Assembly (NCBI GenBank): GCA_003013855.2
Contig: ML058449.1
Span: forward strand, 1,240,001 to 1,304,000
From: Liriodendron chinense
Lineage: Eukaryota > Streptophyta > Magnoliopsida > Magnoliales > Magnoliaceae
Length of the DNA stretch: 64,000 nucleotides
Direction: 5' to 3'
Part shown: one piece after another, positions 42,222 to 54,899 of the stretch
Position numbering within the stretch: position 1 is the first letter of the stretch
Layout of the letters: each line of letters opens with the position of its first letter
The notes under the pieces: generated by a model
Told to the model about the DNA's origin: nothing
What the model saw: the letters and a program-made list of their open reading frames with translations, nothing else
Database searches by the model: none
Position numbers and translations under genes: made by a program

Positions 42222-43596
42222 TGTGGACCCTCGCCGTTTCCGCGCTCCCACACGACGTCGTTCTCGTCCCTTCCCCTTTCAGGAAAAGAAGGAGAGGATG
42301 ATGCGTGAGTGCGAAATCGCCGTTTGTGCCACTGGCTTGCCTCGTTCTCTAGGGCTTTGTTTGGTAGTCGTGCTTAGGCTGGATGTGTTTAAGTGAATTT
42401 ATATAAGACCAGAGTCGCCACTGGCCAATTACTTCGAATCTACAGTCGGCTAGACCCCGTAGAAACGTTAGAGAAGGGGATCCGAAGATTCCTTCCTCTA
42501 AAATGACTCATTTTGATCTGCGGCCAAAGATTCAAGGTAAGGGATCACGGTTACAGGGTGGGAAGATGTTAAGCACCCCACACACTGCCCGTACCGAAGT
42601 ACGGTCTCTACTTTACAGAATCGATCGAATACTTGAAAGTCTAGTTTAATCCTCGTAAATTCTCATGGATGACATGATGCATGAATGCGGGTCTGAACAG
42701 TAAGAGTTTCTGATGGGCAGGTTCCAACAACGGGCAAGCCCAGAGCATACGCTCGAACTGACAGGTGCTTAATTTAAGACATATGCAGTGTACTTGAAGA
42801 ATCAAGGTGCTTGCAGTGAAGCAGGGGGGTTGGAAGAAAAGTAAATGTTGCACTTATGCTAGATGCAAATGAGATGATGCTGGAAAAGAGTAGCTGGGTG
42901 GACGGAGGTGTCGCAAGGATTGGCTTCGAGTGGCTGGATCAAGACTTGGATGGCTTGGGAGGCTTGGATCAGTGGTCAAGCTGGGCTGGACCAGGGCTAG
43001 ACTCTCCTCACTCGGGCTCTCCTTGGTGGAAAAATGGGCTAAGGGGTGGAGAAGGGCTCAGACGGACGATCGCTGAACTGGGCAGATTGGTGGTTTGAAA
43101 TGAGAAGGGGAGGGGGTATTTATAGCAGCGAGCAGTGGCAGAGCTCGTATTTTATTTTGGGCGGCCTGCTATGGGCCGCCCGTACGGCCGTTCCTCGATT
43201 TCCAGCGAGGTGCGGTCGCACCCTCGGGGCTGCTGCTTGACTTGCTGGGTCGACTCAGTGAGTTGACTCAGCGGGTCGACTCGGTGGTTTGACTCAGCGG
43301 GTTGACTCGGCGGTTTGACTCGGTGTTTTGACTCGACGAGTTGACTCAGTGGGTTGACTCAGTGGGTTGACTCAGTGAGTTTGACTTTTTTGGAATTTTT
43401 TGACTGGCTTTTCTTATTGGGGGTTTTTCATGCTGATGTTTAGGACTGGGTTGACTGGGTTTAGGCTTGAACTAGACTATGGAATGGGGCTTACAAGGGT
43501 GAGTTTGGCTGAGTTTGGTCTTGGGATTTGGGGGTACGGTCCTCCATTCATCCAGCTATCTCTACCAACAGTGTAGCCGAAGGTGGGGTGTCTACA
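42222..43596 (-). repeat. 5' LTR of element B (1375 bp)
   Basis: Plus-strand ends are TGTGGACCC and GTGTCTACA. It is shorter than the LTRs of A mainly because it has one copy, not two, of the 143-bp segment. The GC-rich palindrome (about 43159-43185), TTGACT cluster (43240-43390) and TATA box (43117-43124, minus) are kept. Confidence 0.93.
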
Positions 43597-43768
43597 GCTG
43601 GGCTCTTGCCAAATTTGATGATTATGGCCCATCATCATTCTGGGTCATTTGATTGAAGGCCTAAATCAATCGAATGAACATACATGCATGATATTTGTGG
43701 TTTATGTTTGTGCATTGTTAGATGGGACTTGTTTATTAATGTGAGTTTTATGCTTTGAATGTCCAGCT

Positions 43769-44405
43769 ATGACTGTTTCCAATATTCCAACACAATTCAA
43801 TTCCATACCTTTGCTTACTGGGTCCAATTATTCCAAATGGAAGTCGTCCGTTGAAATAGTCCTAGGTTGCATGGACTTGGACTTGGCCCTAGAGGAAGTA
43901 GAGCCTCCTATTCCAACTGATTCTAGTACGGATTCAGCAAAGGCTCACTACAAGGCCTGGACCAAGTCAAATAAGATGTATCTCAAGATCATAAAGAACT
44001 CGATTTCTGAGACCATGTAGGGTGTCATGCCCGACACTAAGAAAGCTAAAGATTTCCTGACTGAAATAGGAAAACGATTTCAGAAATCGGATAAAGCTGA
44101 GCTGAGTTCACTTTTACATAAATTGACTCAAGCCACCTATAACGGTCAAGGAAATATCAGGGAGTACATTGGTGGATTGTCTGATGTGGTGGCTAAATCC
44201 GCGCATTAGACCTTAAGATTGAGGATGAACTCCTGATTTTCTTGGTTCTGAACTCCCTCCCTCCACAATTCAGTCAATTCCAAATCAGCTATAATACTCA
44301 AAAGGAAAAGTGAACATTGAACGAATTGATATCTCAGTGCGTTCAGGAGGAAGAGAGACTCAGAAGGTCGAGCAAGACACAAAGTGCACACCTAGTGACA
44401 TCTGG
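43769..44405 (+). pseudogene. gag of element C, broken
   Basis: It starts MTVSNIPTQFNSIPLL, typical of copia gag (LLTGSNYSKWKSSVEIVL). An in-frame TAG lies at 44018-44020 and a frameshift near 44208; the frame after it (LDLKIEDELLIFLVLNSLP) has a TGA for TGG at 44311-44313 before TLNELISQCVQEEERL. Together these pieces cover the usual gag core (UBN2-type). Confidence 0.85.
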
Positions 44406-47400
44406 TCAAGGACGAAAAGGAAATAAGAAAAGAAAGCACACTTCAGGGAAAAGTTCTACGGGTCCTGCGGGTGGCAATCAGCCTAAGTCTGGAAAGACAT
44501 TTAAGAAGAAAAGGAAGGGTCCTAATGATGGCTGCTTCTTCTGCAAGAAGCCTGGTCATCAGAAGAAGGATTGTGAAGATTTTAAAGCATGGCTCGTTTC
44601 TAGGGGTAAAGACCATATTTTAGTCTGTTTTGAATCAAATTTAGCTGATATGTCCACTGACTCCTGGTGGATAGATTCTGGTGCAACTATTCACATTTGT
44701 AATTCCATGCAGGATATGCTCCAAAGCCGGACGCCAACTGATGCAGAGAGATCAGTCTATATGGGGAACGGCATTAGAGCAAACGTGGAAGCTATTGGAG
44801 TCTATAGGCTTAGGTTATGGTCAGGACACTTTCTTGATCTAGTAGATACTATTTGTATGCCTTCTATAAGGCGCAATTTGGTTTCCATTTCTCGTTTGGA
44901 CAAATTTGGTTATGAGTTTAAATTTGCAAATGGAAAATTAAGCATTTACTATGATTCAGTTGTGATTGGTTCTGGCACTTTAGTTAATAACCTTTATCAG
45001 CTAGATTTGGATGTTTCACATGTATACAGCGTTAACTCATCACATGGAAACACTAAAGGCATCAAACGAAGTTTAGATTGTGAGAATTCCTCCATGCTAT
45101 GGCACAAGCGATTAGGCCATATCTCTCGTGAGAGATTGGAAAGGCTTGTACGTGAAGGAATTCTTCACTCCCTGGACTTCTCAGACTTTGGGGTTTGTAT
45201 TGATTGCATTAAAGGTAAACAGACTAGAATAAGGAAAAAGGGTGCCACTAGGAGCGTAGGACTCTTAGAAGTGATTCATACAGACATCTGCGGACCGTTC
45301 CCTACAGCATCTTGGAATGGGCAGAAGTATTTTATCACTTTTATAGATGACTACTCTCGTTATGGGTACTTATACCTTATTAACGAAAAATCAGACGCCC
45401 TGGATACATTTAAGATCTATAAGGCTGAAGTCGAGAATCAACTTGACAGGAAGATCAAAGTCGTTAGATCCGACCGTGGTGGTGAGTACTACGGAAGGTA
45501 TGACGAATCTGAGCGTAATCTAGGTCCATTCGCTAGATACCTACAAGATTGTGGCATCGTCGCCCAGTACGCCATGCCTGGTACTCCAGAGCAGAATGGT
45601 GTAGCGGAAAGGCGTAATCGCACCCTAAAGGACATGGTGCGATCTATGATTAGTAATTCTACGTTGCCAGAATCTTTGTGAGGTGATGCGTTGAAAACGA
45701 CTGTGCATATCCTTAATAGGGTCCCAAGTAAGGCTGTAATGAAAACTCCATATGAATTGTGGACAGGGCGAAAGCCTAGTCTACGATATTTTCATGTATG
45801 GGGTTGTCCTGCAGAAGCCAAACCATATAACCCGCATGAAAGAAAACTTGACCCTAGAACTGTTAGTTGCTTCTTTATTGGATACCCAGAAAGATCAAAA
45901 GGATTCAGATTTTATTGTTCATCATATTCCATGGGAGTCATTGAGACTGGGAATGCTAGGTTTATTGAGAACACTGAAGATAGTGGGAGCACAAATTTAA
46001 GAGATATTGTATTTGAGGAAGAGCGGATTGTGATTCCCAACACAATCATTCAGAGTAGCATGGTTGTCTGTCCAGTAGTGGACCCTGAGATCCCTATGGA
46101 CGACCATACACAACCTCAAATACAACCCACTGATGAGGAAATGGAAAACCCAATTCAGAATAATGAGCCATTAAGACGATCACACAGAGAGAGAAAATCT
46201 GCAATACCAGACGATTACGTCGTCTATTTGCAGGAGCATGAGTTTGACATTGGGGTTGAAAAGGATCCTTTATCCCTTTCACAGGTCGAACAAAGTGCGG
46301 ATTCTTCTCATTGGTTCAATGCCATGAAGGATGAATTGAAATCCATGAATGACAACAAAGTTTGGGACCTTGTTGAATTGCCTGAAGGGATTAGGCCGAT
46401 TGGTTGCAAATGGGTATTTAAAACCAAACGAGACTCTAAGGGCAATATCGAAAGGTATAAAGCCAGGCTAGTTGCAAAGGGTTTCACTCAGCGTGAGGGC
46501 ATTGACTTTGAGAAGACTTTCTCACCTGTGTCTAAGAAAGACTCATTCAGGATCATTATGGCTCTTGTGGCTCATATGGATTTGGAGCTACATCAAATGG
46601 ACATGAAAACTGCGTTTCTCAATGGAGATCTAATGGAGAACGTATATATGTTGCAGCCAGAAGGTTTTAAAGCCAAAGGCTCAGAACATCTGGTCTGCAA
46701 ACTTAAGAAGTCCATTTATGGGTTGAAACAGGCATCACGACAGTGGTACCTAAAGTTTTATGAAGTTGTTTCCTCATATGGTTTCATTGAAAATACCGCG
46801 GATGAGTGCATATATGTGAAAATCAGTGGGAGTAAGTTTATCATTTTGGTCTTGTATGTTGACGACATTTTATTGGCCAGTAGTGATATAGGATTGTTGC
46901 GTGAGACTAAGAAATTTCTATTTCAAAATTTTGAGATGAAAGATCTTGGTGATGCCTCCTTTGTCATCGGCATTCAGATTAGCCGGGACAGATCACGTGG
47001 ATTACTTGGCCTGTCGCAGAGGGCCTATATTGATAGGGTTCTCGAAAGGTTTGGCATGCAAGGTTGTGCTCCTGGCCAAGCACCTATTGTAAAAGGTGAC
47101 AAATTTGGTCAATTTCAGTGTCCTAAGAATGACCTAGAAAAGGACAAGATGAAAGTTATTCCGTATGCGTCAGCAGAAGGAAGCATCATGTATGCTCAGG
47201 TCTTTACGCGTCAAGATATTGCTTTTGTGGTTGGAATGTTGGGCAGGTACCTGAGCAATCCAGGAATGAATCATTGGATAGCTGTAAAGAAAGTGTTGCG
47301 CTACCTGCAAAGGACAAAGGACTTCGAACTCACATACAGGAGATCCGACCACTTGAAGTTGGTAGGATATACAGATGCAGACTTTGCTGGTTGTCTCGAC

Positions 47401-47847
47401 AGCAAGAAGTCCACCTCGGGCTATGTATTCATGATGATTGGTGGAGCCGTATCATGGAAAAGCATGAAACAGTCGATTACGGCATCATCTACCATGGAAG
47501 CAGAGTATGTAGCTTGTCATGAAGCCACGAATCAGGCGGTCTGGCTTCAGAGTTTTTTCTCTGGTTTACGGGTTGTGCAGATGATCCCGAAACCATTGAA
47601 AATCTATTGTGATAATTCAGCTGCAGTTAACTTCTCCAACAACAACAAGCATTCATCGAGGTCAAAGCACATTGACATCAAATATCTTGTTGTGAAGGAG
47701 AGAGTTCAGAATCGTCAAGTGTCTGTGGAACTCATCAGCACAAGGAAGATGATAGCGGATCCTCTCACTAAAGGCCTTCCTATCACACTCTTTAAGGAGC
47801 ATGTGACATCTATGGGAGTTGTTGATCCCAATGATGTATTTCAATAG
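44317..47847 (+). pseudogene. pol of element C: zinc knuckle, protease, integrase, RT and RNase H; one internal stop
   Basis: In order: lysine-rich linker; zinc knuckle CFFCKKPGHQKKDC; protease WWIDSGATIHICNS; GAG-pre-integrase (MLWHKRLGHISRERL); integrase with HTDICGPF, RSDRGGEYY and PGTPEQNGVAERRNRT; RT with WVFKTKRDSKGNIERYKARL and YVDD in VLYVDDILLAS (about 46850); RNase H with GYTDADFAGCLDSKKSTSG and SSTMEAEYVA; and the C-terminal KMIADPLTKGLP. A single TGA at 45679-45681 interrupts the integrase C-terminal part; the frame is otherwise continuous. It is a near-complete but inactive copia polyprotein. Confidence 0.93.
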
Positions 47848-48357
47848 TGAGAGTTTCCATGTATGATCCGATTATGTCCAGACATTTTTTAAAGATATCT
47901 TTTATGCATTGATGATTCTGTTTTTCAGTTTATATCTTGCTTCTCCTTCAGTGTGCACATTTAGTTTTGAGTAAGCAAAACTTTGGTTTGTGTCTTGGAG
48001 ACACGTTCAGTAGGACCACTTGAAGATAAATACGTATGATCACATGAGACGTGTAATCTTCATACCACACCCCATATCATTGATCCATGTCGTTAAGGCT
48101 ATTGGTATTTGTGATCGTGATTCGTCACACTTCGAAAATATGAAATGTTGTATTGACTACCATGATTCAATATCAGTGGTCTTGATGGACCGGATCTGAC
48201 AAGCGTTGCTCATAATTATCCAACGGTATTGTTTTGAAATCAGGAGGGCGCCCATTAGGAACTTTTGAAACAAACATGTTTTATGAAATGTTTTTCACAA
48301 AATAAAATAAAATGTTTTGTTTTCTTTCAGAGATCAGTGTAGCCCAAGTGGGAGAAT
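47848..48357 (+). other. 3' non-coding region and polypurine tract of element C
   Basis: There is no ORF of note. It ends in GCCCAAGTGGGAGAAT, the usual copia-type purine tract just before the 3' LTR. Confidence 0.65.
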
Positions 48358-48935
48358 TTAAGACTCCATTAGGTGGGCCACACAGGATCATCGGATTAGA
48401 TCATGACCGTTGGATTATTCAGATTGAGCGATTCAGTGGGCCCCACTACAGTTGTGATCATTGCAAATAGGTTTGGGGCGGGACGCTTGAACCGTGTTCC
48501 CTATACGCGGTTATTAAGCCAGATATGGAAACCTACGGTATGGAGACCCTAGAGGAGGGAAGTGTGATGGGTAAGCTTCTCTGGCCCTCTTTCCTATAAA
48601 TATATGTCTTGGTCCCCTCACCAACACACAGAGAAAACCCTAGTCCCCATTGAGAGGTTCTCCTAAAGGTGTAAGGTGCGGAAGACCAAGAGTTCTTCTC
48701 AGCAACACGGCGGCATCGGGAATGTCTTCCCAATCAGGTATGGCTTTCAGATTACAGTATGGAATCTCCATTAATCGATGCATAGACGATCCGATTATTC
48801 CGCATTATGTATAAGTTCTACATGTAAACCTTAAAAAATTAAGGCATTTTTTCTCCTATAGGCAGCTTTCCATCGTATACTGCATGGATTTTTGTTAGAA
48901 GAATTTCTCACACCCAACAAGTTGTATGATGAAAG
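48358..48935 (+). repeat. Probable 3' LTR of element C (right end uncertain)
   Basis: It follows the purine tract and contains a good TATA box (CTATAAATATA, 48594-48604) and a downstream leader with ACACACAGAGAAAACCCTAG, as expected in a U3-R. The 5' LTR is not in the window for comparison. The first bases are TTAAGACT rather than TGTT, so the left boundary may also be off by a few bases. Confidence 0.45.
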
Positions 48936-49191
48936 CTCATGTAACTAATTAAGAGCAGAGCAATAGAGTCCACCGCTGTGCGTGTGGCATTCAAGTCATC
49001 CAAAACATAGAAAACAATGGACCACCATTTAAAAACATTTATGTGGGGCCTACTTGATGGTCGAATTTAGGAAGTCCAAAATTTTCATGGTGGAGCGACT
49101 CTAATGCATGTATTGCATGCCATAGACAAATCATGGTTGGTTCTAAATCATCCACACCTCTCTTTTGCTATTCATTACTATTATGGACCCT

Positions 49192-49209
49192 ATGTGGGAA
49201 TTCCCACAT
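49192..49209. repeat. 18-bp perfect palindrome
   Basis: ATGTGGGAATTCCCACAT is self-complementary over all 18 bases. It stands alone, so it is probably chance or a remnant of a repeat. Confidence 0.6.
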
Positions 49210-51433
49210 GGATACTTAAATTTTACTAAATCCATGTCACTTTTATTTTGTGGCTTCATTTAAGAGTATGCCTAGTTTCCTTGAGCCAGTTTGTCTTTGT
49301 GCACTTTTTCTTTTTCCTGTCTCAAAGGTTTTAAGTTTTCTGTTTTGACTTAAGTCCGATTTATTTAATTAAGACTTAGGGTTCAACACATGAAGAGAAA
49401 AAATTGGAGAGATAGGGAGAGGAAGAGGTTACACACGTGCAATGGGCATGGAGAGAGCAAATGGGAGAAAACGGGCCAAAACCGAGGAGAGAGATTACAA
49501 AGAGAGAAAATGAGGAGAGAGATTACGGGTAAAATCTAAACCATTTATTGAGTTTTTAAAGATGAAATAAGTAGGCGTATTTTTAAATTCCAAAATATTC
49601 GATTTTATTTAAAATATCTTCTCATGTCCCTTTTAATATTTTGAATTCTGGGCTTTTGTCCTAAAATTAATGGTAAGGACAAAACTATACACCACTCCTC
49701 ATATTATATATATAGCCGTTGAACTTATAAGAGCCATGATCTAAAAATAATTCTTCCAACCTTATTAGAGTGCAAATTTATCTATTGAATCCATGGTGTC
49801 CAACTTTGATGAATGATCAGCATTGGATGGGGGGTGCAATGTATACTCCACATGACCCAAAAGTAACCCTAATTAGATATCGGGAACCATACACATAAGA
49901 TCATGATAAATTGATGGTACAAGAAAGAATTGTATTATTGTCCATTTTGAAGGCTCTTATTTGATTGACTATGATCTTCTTATTAGATGACATTGGAGGC
50001 AGGTCCAATACATGGTGGGCCCTTCGTATCCAATGGTCTATGTTATTAGGTATTGACCTAGTTGGTTGCACACATACATTCTTGACTTAATATAAAGGAA
50101 ATATTAAACCTATTCAATTTTGCTTGAGCTCATACCATTAAACAACCCTAATTTTAATCAACTTGTTGATTATAATCAACTTATGTAATAGAGTGTTTAA
50201 TAACGCTTGATTATGTAATTGTCTATTGCATTATGCCTATGAGAGTTTATGTTCTTACTGTCGGTCCCTAGCCCAGATAAATAAGGGTTGCGTTAGGTTG
50301 GTAGCTAGCGTCGGGCTCATGTTATAACTTCTAACATGAATCCGAACAATAATGTTAGTTGTCTTTCTAGTTCCAATCCTGAATGCAAGTGAAAACCAAG
50401 GTGACAGTTTACCAGTGGTGACTCATCCACCATAAATGAGATGTGTATGAGCATGATTCCAAAAGCTACAAATTGTAGGTCCGTCTTGATGGAGCATAGC
50501 CTGAAAAGCGCACTTATCGTATAATCCTGATCATCCGATTGATGAATATTAGATGAATGGTTAAAAGGGTTGGTGATCCTAACTAAATGTGTGAAATTGG
50601 ATGGTTTTGATCACCCAGCTGAGTTGGTGTATAGCTAGGCTTTGCTCCATTTGGATTGGGCCCTTAGTTAGGATAGTCCAGATTCCCGAAGGCTGGGCTT
50701 GAGTTAAAAATCAATGCCGTTCAAGGCAAGCTGGTCGGCCCGGCCCATTGACACCCCTACACCTGTTATCAATGTTCTAGGTTGGACCCTATCCCATGTC
50801 TACAGAATAAGGCCTGTTTGTTTCGCCAATTACCTCTAATGTAATGTAAAGAAAATGTGAGACCCCACCTTGATATTGTGATTTACCATAACTCAATCCT
50901 ATACAATCATCAGTTGGGTCCTAACCTAGAATGGACAACCATTAGTGACCCCCCATGTTAGCTGGATTGGTTAGATTTTTGGGCCATCCCACTTTTATGG
51001 TTGGGTGCCAATGGGTTTCATAGCATACATCCAACTTGGTGGATCCCGCCCGACATCTATAGAATAAGCTCATTCCAGAAGCGATTGTACTTGAAAATGA
51101 AATTCTCATTAGCTTTTAAAAACGGAACGTTCAGGTTGTGGGGCCCACCAAGTACAGATCTAACCCTAGTAGGTGATGGTAGGATCACAGTCAAACCAAA
51201 TCCTGATGTGATGACGATGGCTGATGCTCATATATATAAAAATCGTGGTCTGATGTCGACAACGTAGACTGGATCCGTTCCCTTTCATAAAATAGGAAAA
51301 CATCTTATGTTTTTTTTTTTTTCCCACTATTTTAATTTCTTTTGGAATTTGGCGCATCCCATGTGCCAACCGTTCATTAGTTAAAATTAAACAGTCCAAA
51401 TTATAATACCCTTATTTAATTGGCTGCTTTCAA

Positions 51434-51945
51434 TGATCAACTTGGCTCATGTTCGGCTCAGCTCAGCCTTCAACCTGGCTCATGTTCAGCTCGGCTCAGC
51501 CTTCAAGCTGGACTGACATGGTCAAACTGGCTCAACTAAGCTTTCGAGCCGAGTTCGATCCAAAAAAAAGAAAAAAAAAGAAAACATTTAAATAGGCTCA
51601 GCCCAAAAGCTCAACCTTAAACAATTTAAAATCCAAGCTAAAAGGCAGCCCAAAACTTATTAACAACCCTCCACTTATTTTTTATAGCCAGTTTCACCTC
51701 TCATTTCTTTGCTCCTTCTTATGTGGGACTAAACAACATCCTTTTCCAACTAGTTGAGTAGAGTTCTAATTGAGTCAACTGAGTCGAGCCGAATCGAGCT
51801 TGGGTTAGCTCGAGCTCGGCTTGAAAATTATTTAAACTTAAAAAATGACTCAGCTTGGTTCAAACCCAACCTTCGAATCGAGCTAGTTCGAGCCGGTTTG
51901 AGCCGAGTCGAGCAATTTAACCGAGCTTGGCTTGTGTACAGCTCT
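51434..51945. repeat. GGCTCAGCTCGG/GAGCCGAGTCGAG-rich degenerate repeat
   Basis: About two copies of a unit (TTGGCTCATGTTCGGCTCAG..CTTCAA) start at 51440 and 51475. A complementary-looking stretch rich in GAGCCGAGTCGAGC lies at 51780-51940. The two arms could form an imperfect inverted repeat about 300 bp apart, suggesting a small non-autonomous element; I could not define its ends. Confidence 0.4.
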
Positions 51946-53243
51946 ATCCATGTATCAAAAAGTTAGAATTGCTCAACTAATCTAAAATTGTGATTGTGGG
52001 CTCCACAATCTGACCAATTTTATTTGAGTTACTATATATGTCATGAGTAGAATTTCTTAATACCTGAGTATCAGGCGTCATAGGCCACCCGAGTATTATA
52101 TGACTCTTGGTATTTTATTAAGAATATCGAAGTTCGCAAAAAACTAGTATAGCGTACGCAGAGCCTGCACCAAGAGTCGGTGTTCCCGTAACATTGTGAC
52201 CAGAGACGAGGAGATACGAAAATCTTACCATATTTCACGGAAAATTTGATATTGTCATAAGAGTTCTAAAAATCTTGGCAATTTATTTTTTATAAATATT
52301 CTTCATGATTTTAATATATAATTTAAAAAACAAATATTTAAAAGTCTGGATTAATTCATTTTTACCTATATTTTAAATTTTAAAAAAAATATATTTAAAA
52401 GTCTGGGCGCATGCAGCATGGGTTCAACCCGTCCAACAGGTGCACACCCACATGTTTATCAGGTGAAACAAAAATAGGAGATCCAATCATAAGGTGGGCC
52501 AATACATAAAAAATAATATACACCACTAGAATCATCCAAATTCAATTGTGGCCCATCAGATGATTTGATTGGCTTGATTTTTGTTTTGGGTGATCATCAT
52601 GGTGGGTTGCATATGTTGGATGGCTTAGATGTTATACGCATACCACATGGGACTAAGAAGTATCCACTTTGACTAATTTTTAAAGAAAAAATTGGATGAT
52701 AGCATTTTTTGTAATTCCTTTTGGAAAAGCACTTCCCTGTAATTTTAACCGTTGAGCCATTATTTGATAAAATGTTGATTCCTAAGGAATTTTGCAGTAA
52801 AAATTCTTAATTTATTTTTAGCAAGATTTTCCTAATAATATCATGAGAAAAACACCAAAATCTGAAAATCCTCCAAGAAATTCCCAATATTGAGATTTGT
52901 CACTGTGCTCATACCTCCCACCTTCGGTCTTCCATTAATGTCCCCACATTTCAAACTAGAAGTTAGAAAATTGGCATTTTCAAATGTTTGTTAGATTCCT
53001 GCCAAACAGCTTCCAATAGTGGAAAATAATGTACACATTGCCATTGGAGCATAAAATCATAGGTTGAAAAGCCAAAAATAATAAAAAAAAATAAGTAGAC
53101 TCTGATGGAGGACTGGGATCCTCTACAACACCTTTTTTTATGCAATGGGCCCCCCCGTTGTATATGTAAAATCCACTACTCCTATCAAGTTCCGGACTTG
53201 ATGCTAGGCCCGCCCGAAGACCAAAAATAAGACGGTGTGGCCC

Positions 53244-54303
53244 TTACCAAGGAGCCCACCTTCTTTTTTTCTTTTTCTTTTTTGTATATAAAGAGAAAAT
53301 TTTATTAAAGAGGAGAGTGAATAGATACAGAAAGACACAAAAAAAAGGGGCCATCTGGCACCCAGAACACCTAACAAAGACCCCCAAAAAGGGATGCTCG
53401 CCGGCCAACCTATTGCCTGTAGCCCCGCGCCCCTCCGTAACGCTCCCTAGGCCTGTTCTATAAAGCACTAGAGCTCCCCTAACAGCCAGAGGGAGACTCT
53501 GCACCGATGAAATCTCCGATCTCACCTGCGATTCGCTGCCCCAGCGGGCCAAGCCATCTGCCACCCCATTTACTTCACGCGGAGCGAAAGAAATCTGAAT
53601 ATATGCCTCGTTCTTGAACTTTGCTATCCTTGCTCACCAATACCACAACAACCAAAGCTTCGGGCAATCTTTGTTAAAGAGCTCTACCGCTACTTTGGAG
53701 CCGCTTTCGACAATAATTTTTGTCATGCCCCTATTAATACACAAGGCGAGACCATCGACCATTGCCCAGGTTTCTGCACGCAAGTTTGAACCCCAACCGT
53801 AGCCTAAGGAGAAAAGCAAATATGAAATCACCTTCGCTATTTCTGTGCTCCCCTCCCCCTCTAGACATTCCGGGATTCCCACGCGCTGACCTGTCCACAT
53901 TAAGCTTTACCCAGCCCCTAGGTGGTTTAGTCCATTTCACCATCGTCAGGACAACCCTTTTCTGTTGCCCAAAATTAAGAGCCAAGGACTGAAGTAACAC
54001 GCCATTAGATAGATCAATCCTCGATTGGGGGGCTAGACGCTGCAGCCATGAGTTGACCTTGGAGATAGCTTTGGGCCCACCTCTCCAACACAAATCGGCA
54101 CGGCACGGCATGCACTGATAGATTCCCTAAAAGGGGCACATCAAAGAGTCGACTGAAGTGTAGCCATGCCTGCGAAGCAAGCTCTCCTGCCACAAACAAG
54201 TGGTCAAGTGACTCGCCTTTCGGTCTTTGCTCGCACCCACAGCAGATACACATTGAAGCCAGCGCAATACCTTTGGACTGCACCCTCTCTTCAACCAGTA
54301 CTG
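53244..54303 (-). pseudogene. LINE (plant L1-type) 3' fragment: zinc-binding RT tail and RNase H, frameshifted
   Basis: On the minus strand, a zf-RVT-like segment (CICCGCEQRPKGESLDHLF, about 54225-54175) is followed by an RNase H segment (PPRGWVKLNVDRSARGNPGMS, then ETWAMVDGLALCINRGMTKIIVES, then GVADGLARWG). It is spread over three frames, so it is dead. The 3' side ends in an A-rich stretch on the element strand (around 53260-53300). The upstream part with the RT core is missing because element D inserted at 54304 or through 5' truncation. Confidence 0.8.
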
Positions 54304-54848
54304 TGTTGCGCAGTATGCCAACAACACCGGTGAACCGAGATCCAATATCTGATCTCACTCATAAACGACAAACAGGAAGAAATAATAACTAAAAGAGGAA
54401 TTCAAACAAATCAACAATCCACAAGACAAATTTTACGTGGAAAAACCCAACAAGGGTAAAAAACCATGGGTGCAAAGTTCTACTATAAAGAAGACAAAGT
54501 TACCAGTAATACACTTACCTTCTTCGATGCTCCCATGCACAGAGATGGCCCTTTTTTTTAACCTATCGCCTCTTTCACACATTGGACGTATGTAAACCCT
54601 AATGGAATGCCCTAATCCTGAGTTACACCCCTTTATATAAAAAAACCCGAAAATAGAACCCAAAATAGGAAAGCCCGCGAAACACTTCGCGTCCGGTCGG
54701 AGCGCCCGCCAATGTAGAAATCCTCCAGCAAGTTTGGAGAAAATCTGCCCGAATCTCGGACGTTTGACCAGACTTGGTCGGGCGCCCGGTCCACTTGACC
54801 GTCGGGTGCCCGACCACCTCTTGGCTGGATTGGCTCCACATCTTAACA
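54304..54848 (-). repeat. 3' LTR of element D (545 bp)
   Basis: Plus-strand ends are TGTTGCGCAG and CATCTTAACA. It is homologous to 58816-59242 over its first 400 bases or so. It contains GGTCGGGCGCCCGG-type GC-rich repeats (about 54690-54820). The polypurine tract CTCCAAGTGGGAGAT lies just inside (54849-54863, minus). Confidence 0.9.
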
Positions 54849-54899
54849 ATCTCCCACTTGGAGACACATCACCGCAGTCCTTTGTCTTCTATATTCGGA

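Larger units (their letters stand above)
29398..43596 (-). mobile_element. Element B, right (5') part: older Tat-type retrotransposon with decayed genes
   Basis: It is collinear with element A from aORF2's leader to the 5' LTR: aORF2 (plus strand), tandem repeats, integrase, archaeal-type RNase H, RNase H, RT, gag-pro, primer site, 5' LTR. Most damage is C-to-T or G-to-A change producing stops, plus two one-base deletions in pol, as expected for an older methylated copy. Its 5' LTR abuts element C at 43597, so its right target duplication should be GCTGG; the left partner is outside the window. Confidence 0.93.
43597..48935 (+). mobile_element. Element C: decayed Ty1/copia retrotransposon, 5' end cut by element B
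   Basis: Plus-strand gag, protease, integrase, RT and RNase H are in the Ty1/copia order. No copia-type primer site (TGGTATCAGAGC) is seen in the 172 bp between element B and gag, so B seems to have inserted in C's leader and C's 5' LTR should lie beyond B, left of the window. A purine tract (AAGTGGGAGAAT) at about 48348-48357 is followed by a probable 3' LTR whose right end I could not fix. Confidence 0.85.
48936..53240. other. AT-rich intergenic DNA without recognisable genes
   Basis: Only short ORFs (51001-51267, 51754-51966 and others) without domains are present. Phrases such as 'gtggggcctacttgatgg' (49050) and 'atcatcatggtgggttgc' (52597-52614) look like dispersed repeats or MITE remnants. 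I see no RNA gene. Confidence 0.55.

Noticed and set aside
53117..53240. Possible gene between the intergenic DNA and the LINE
   Set aside because: Only short frames and GC-rich homopolymers; no domain seen.
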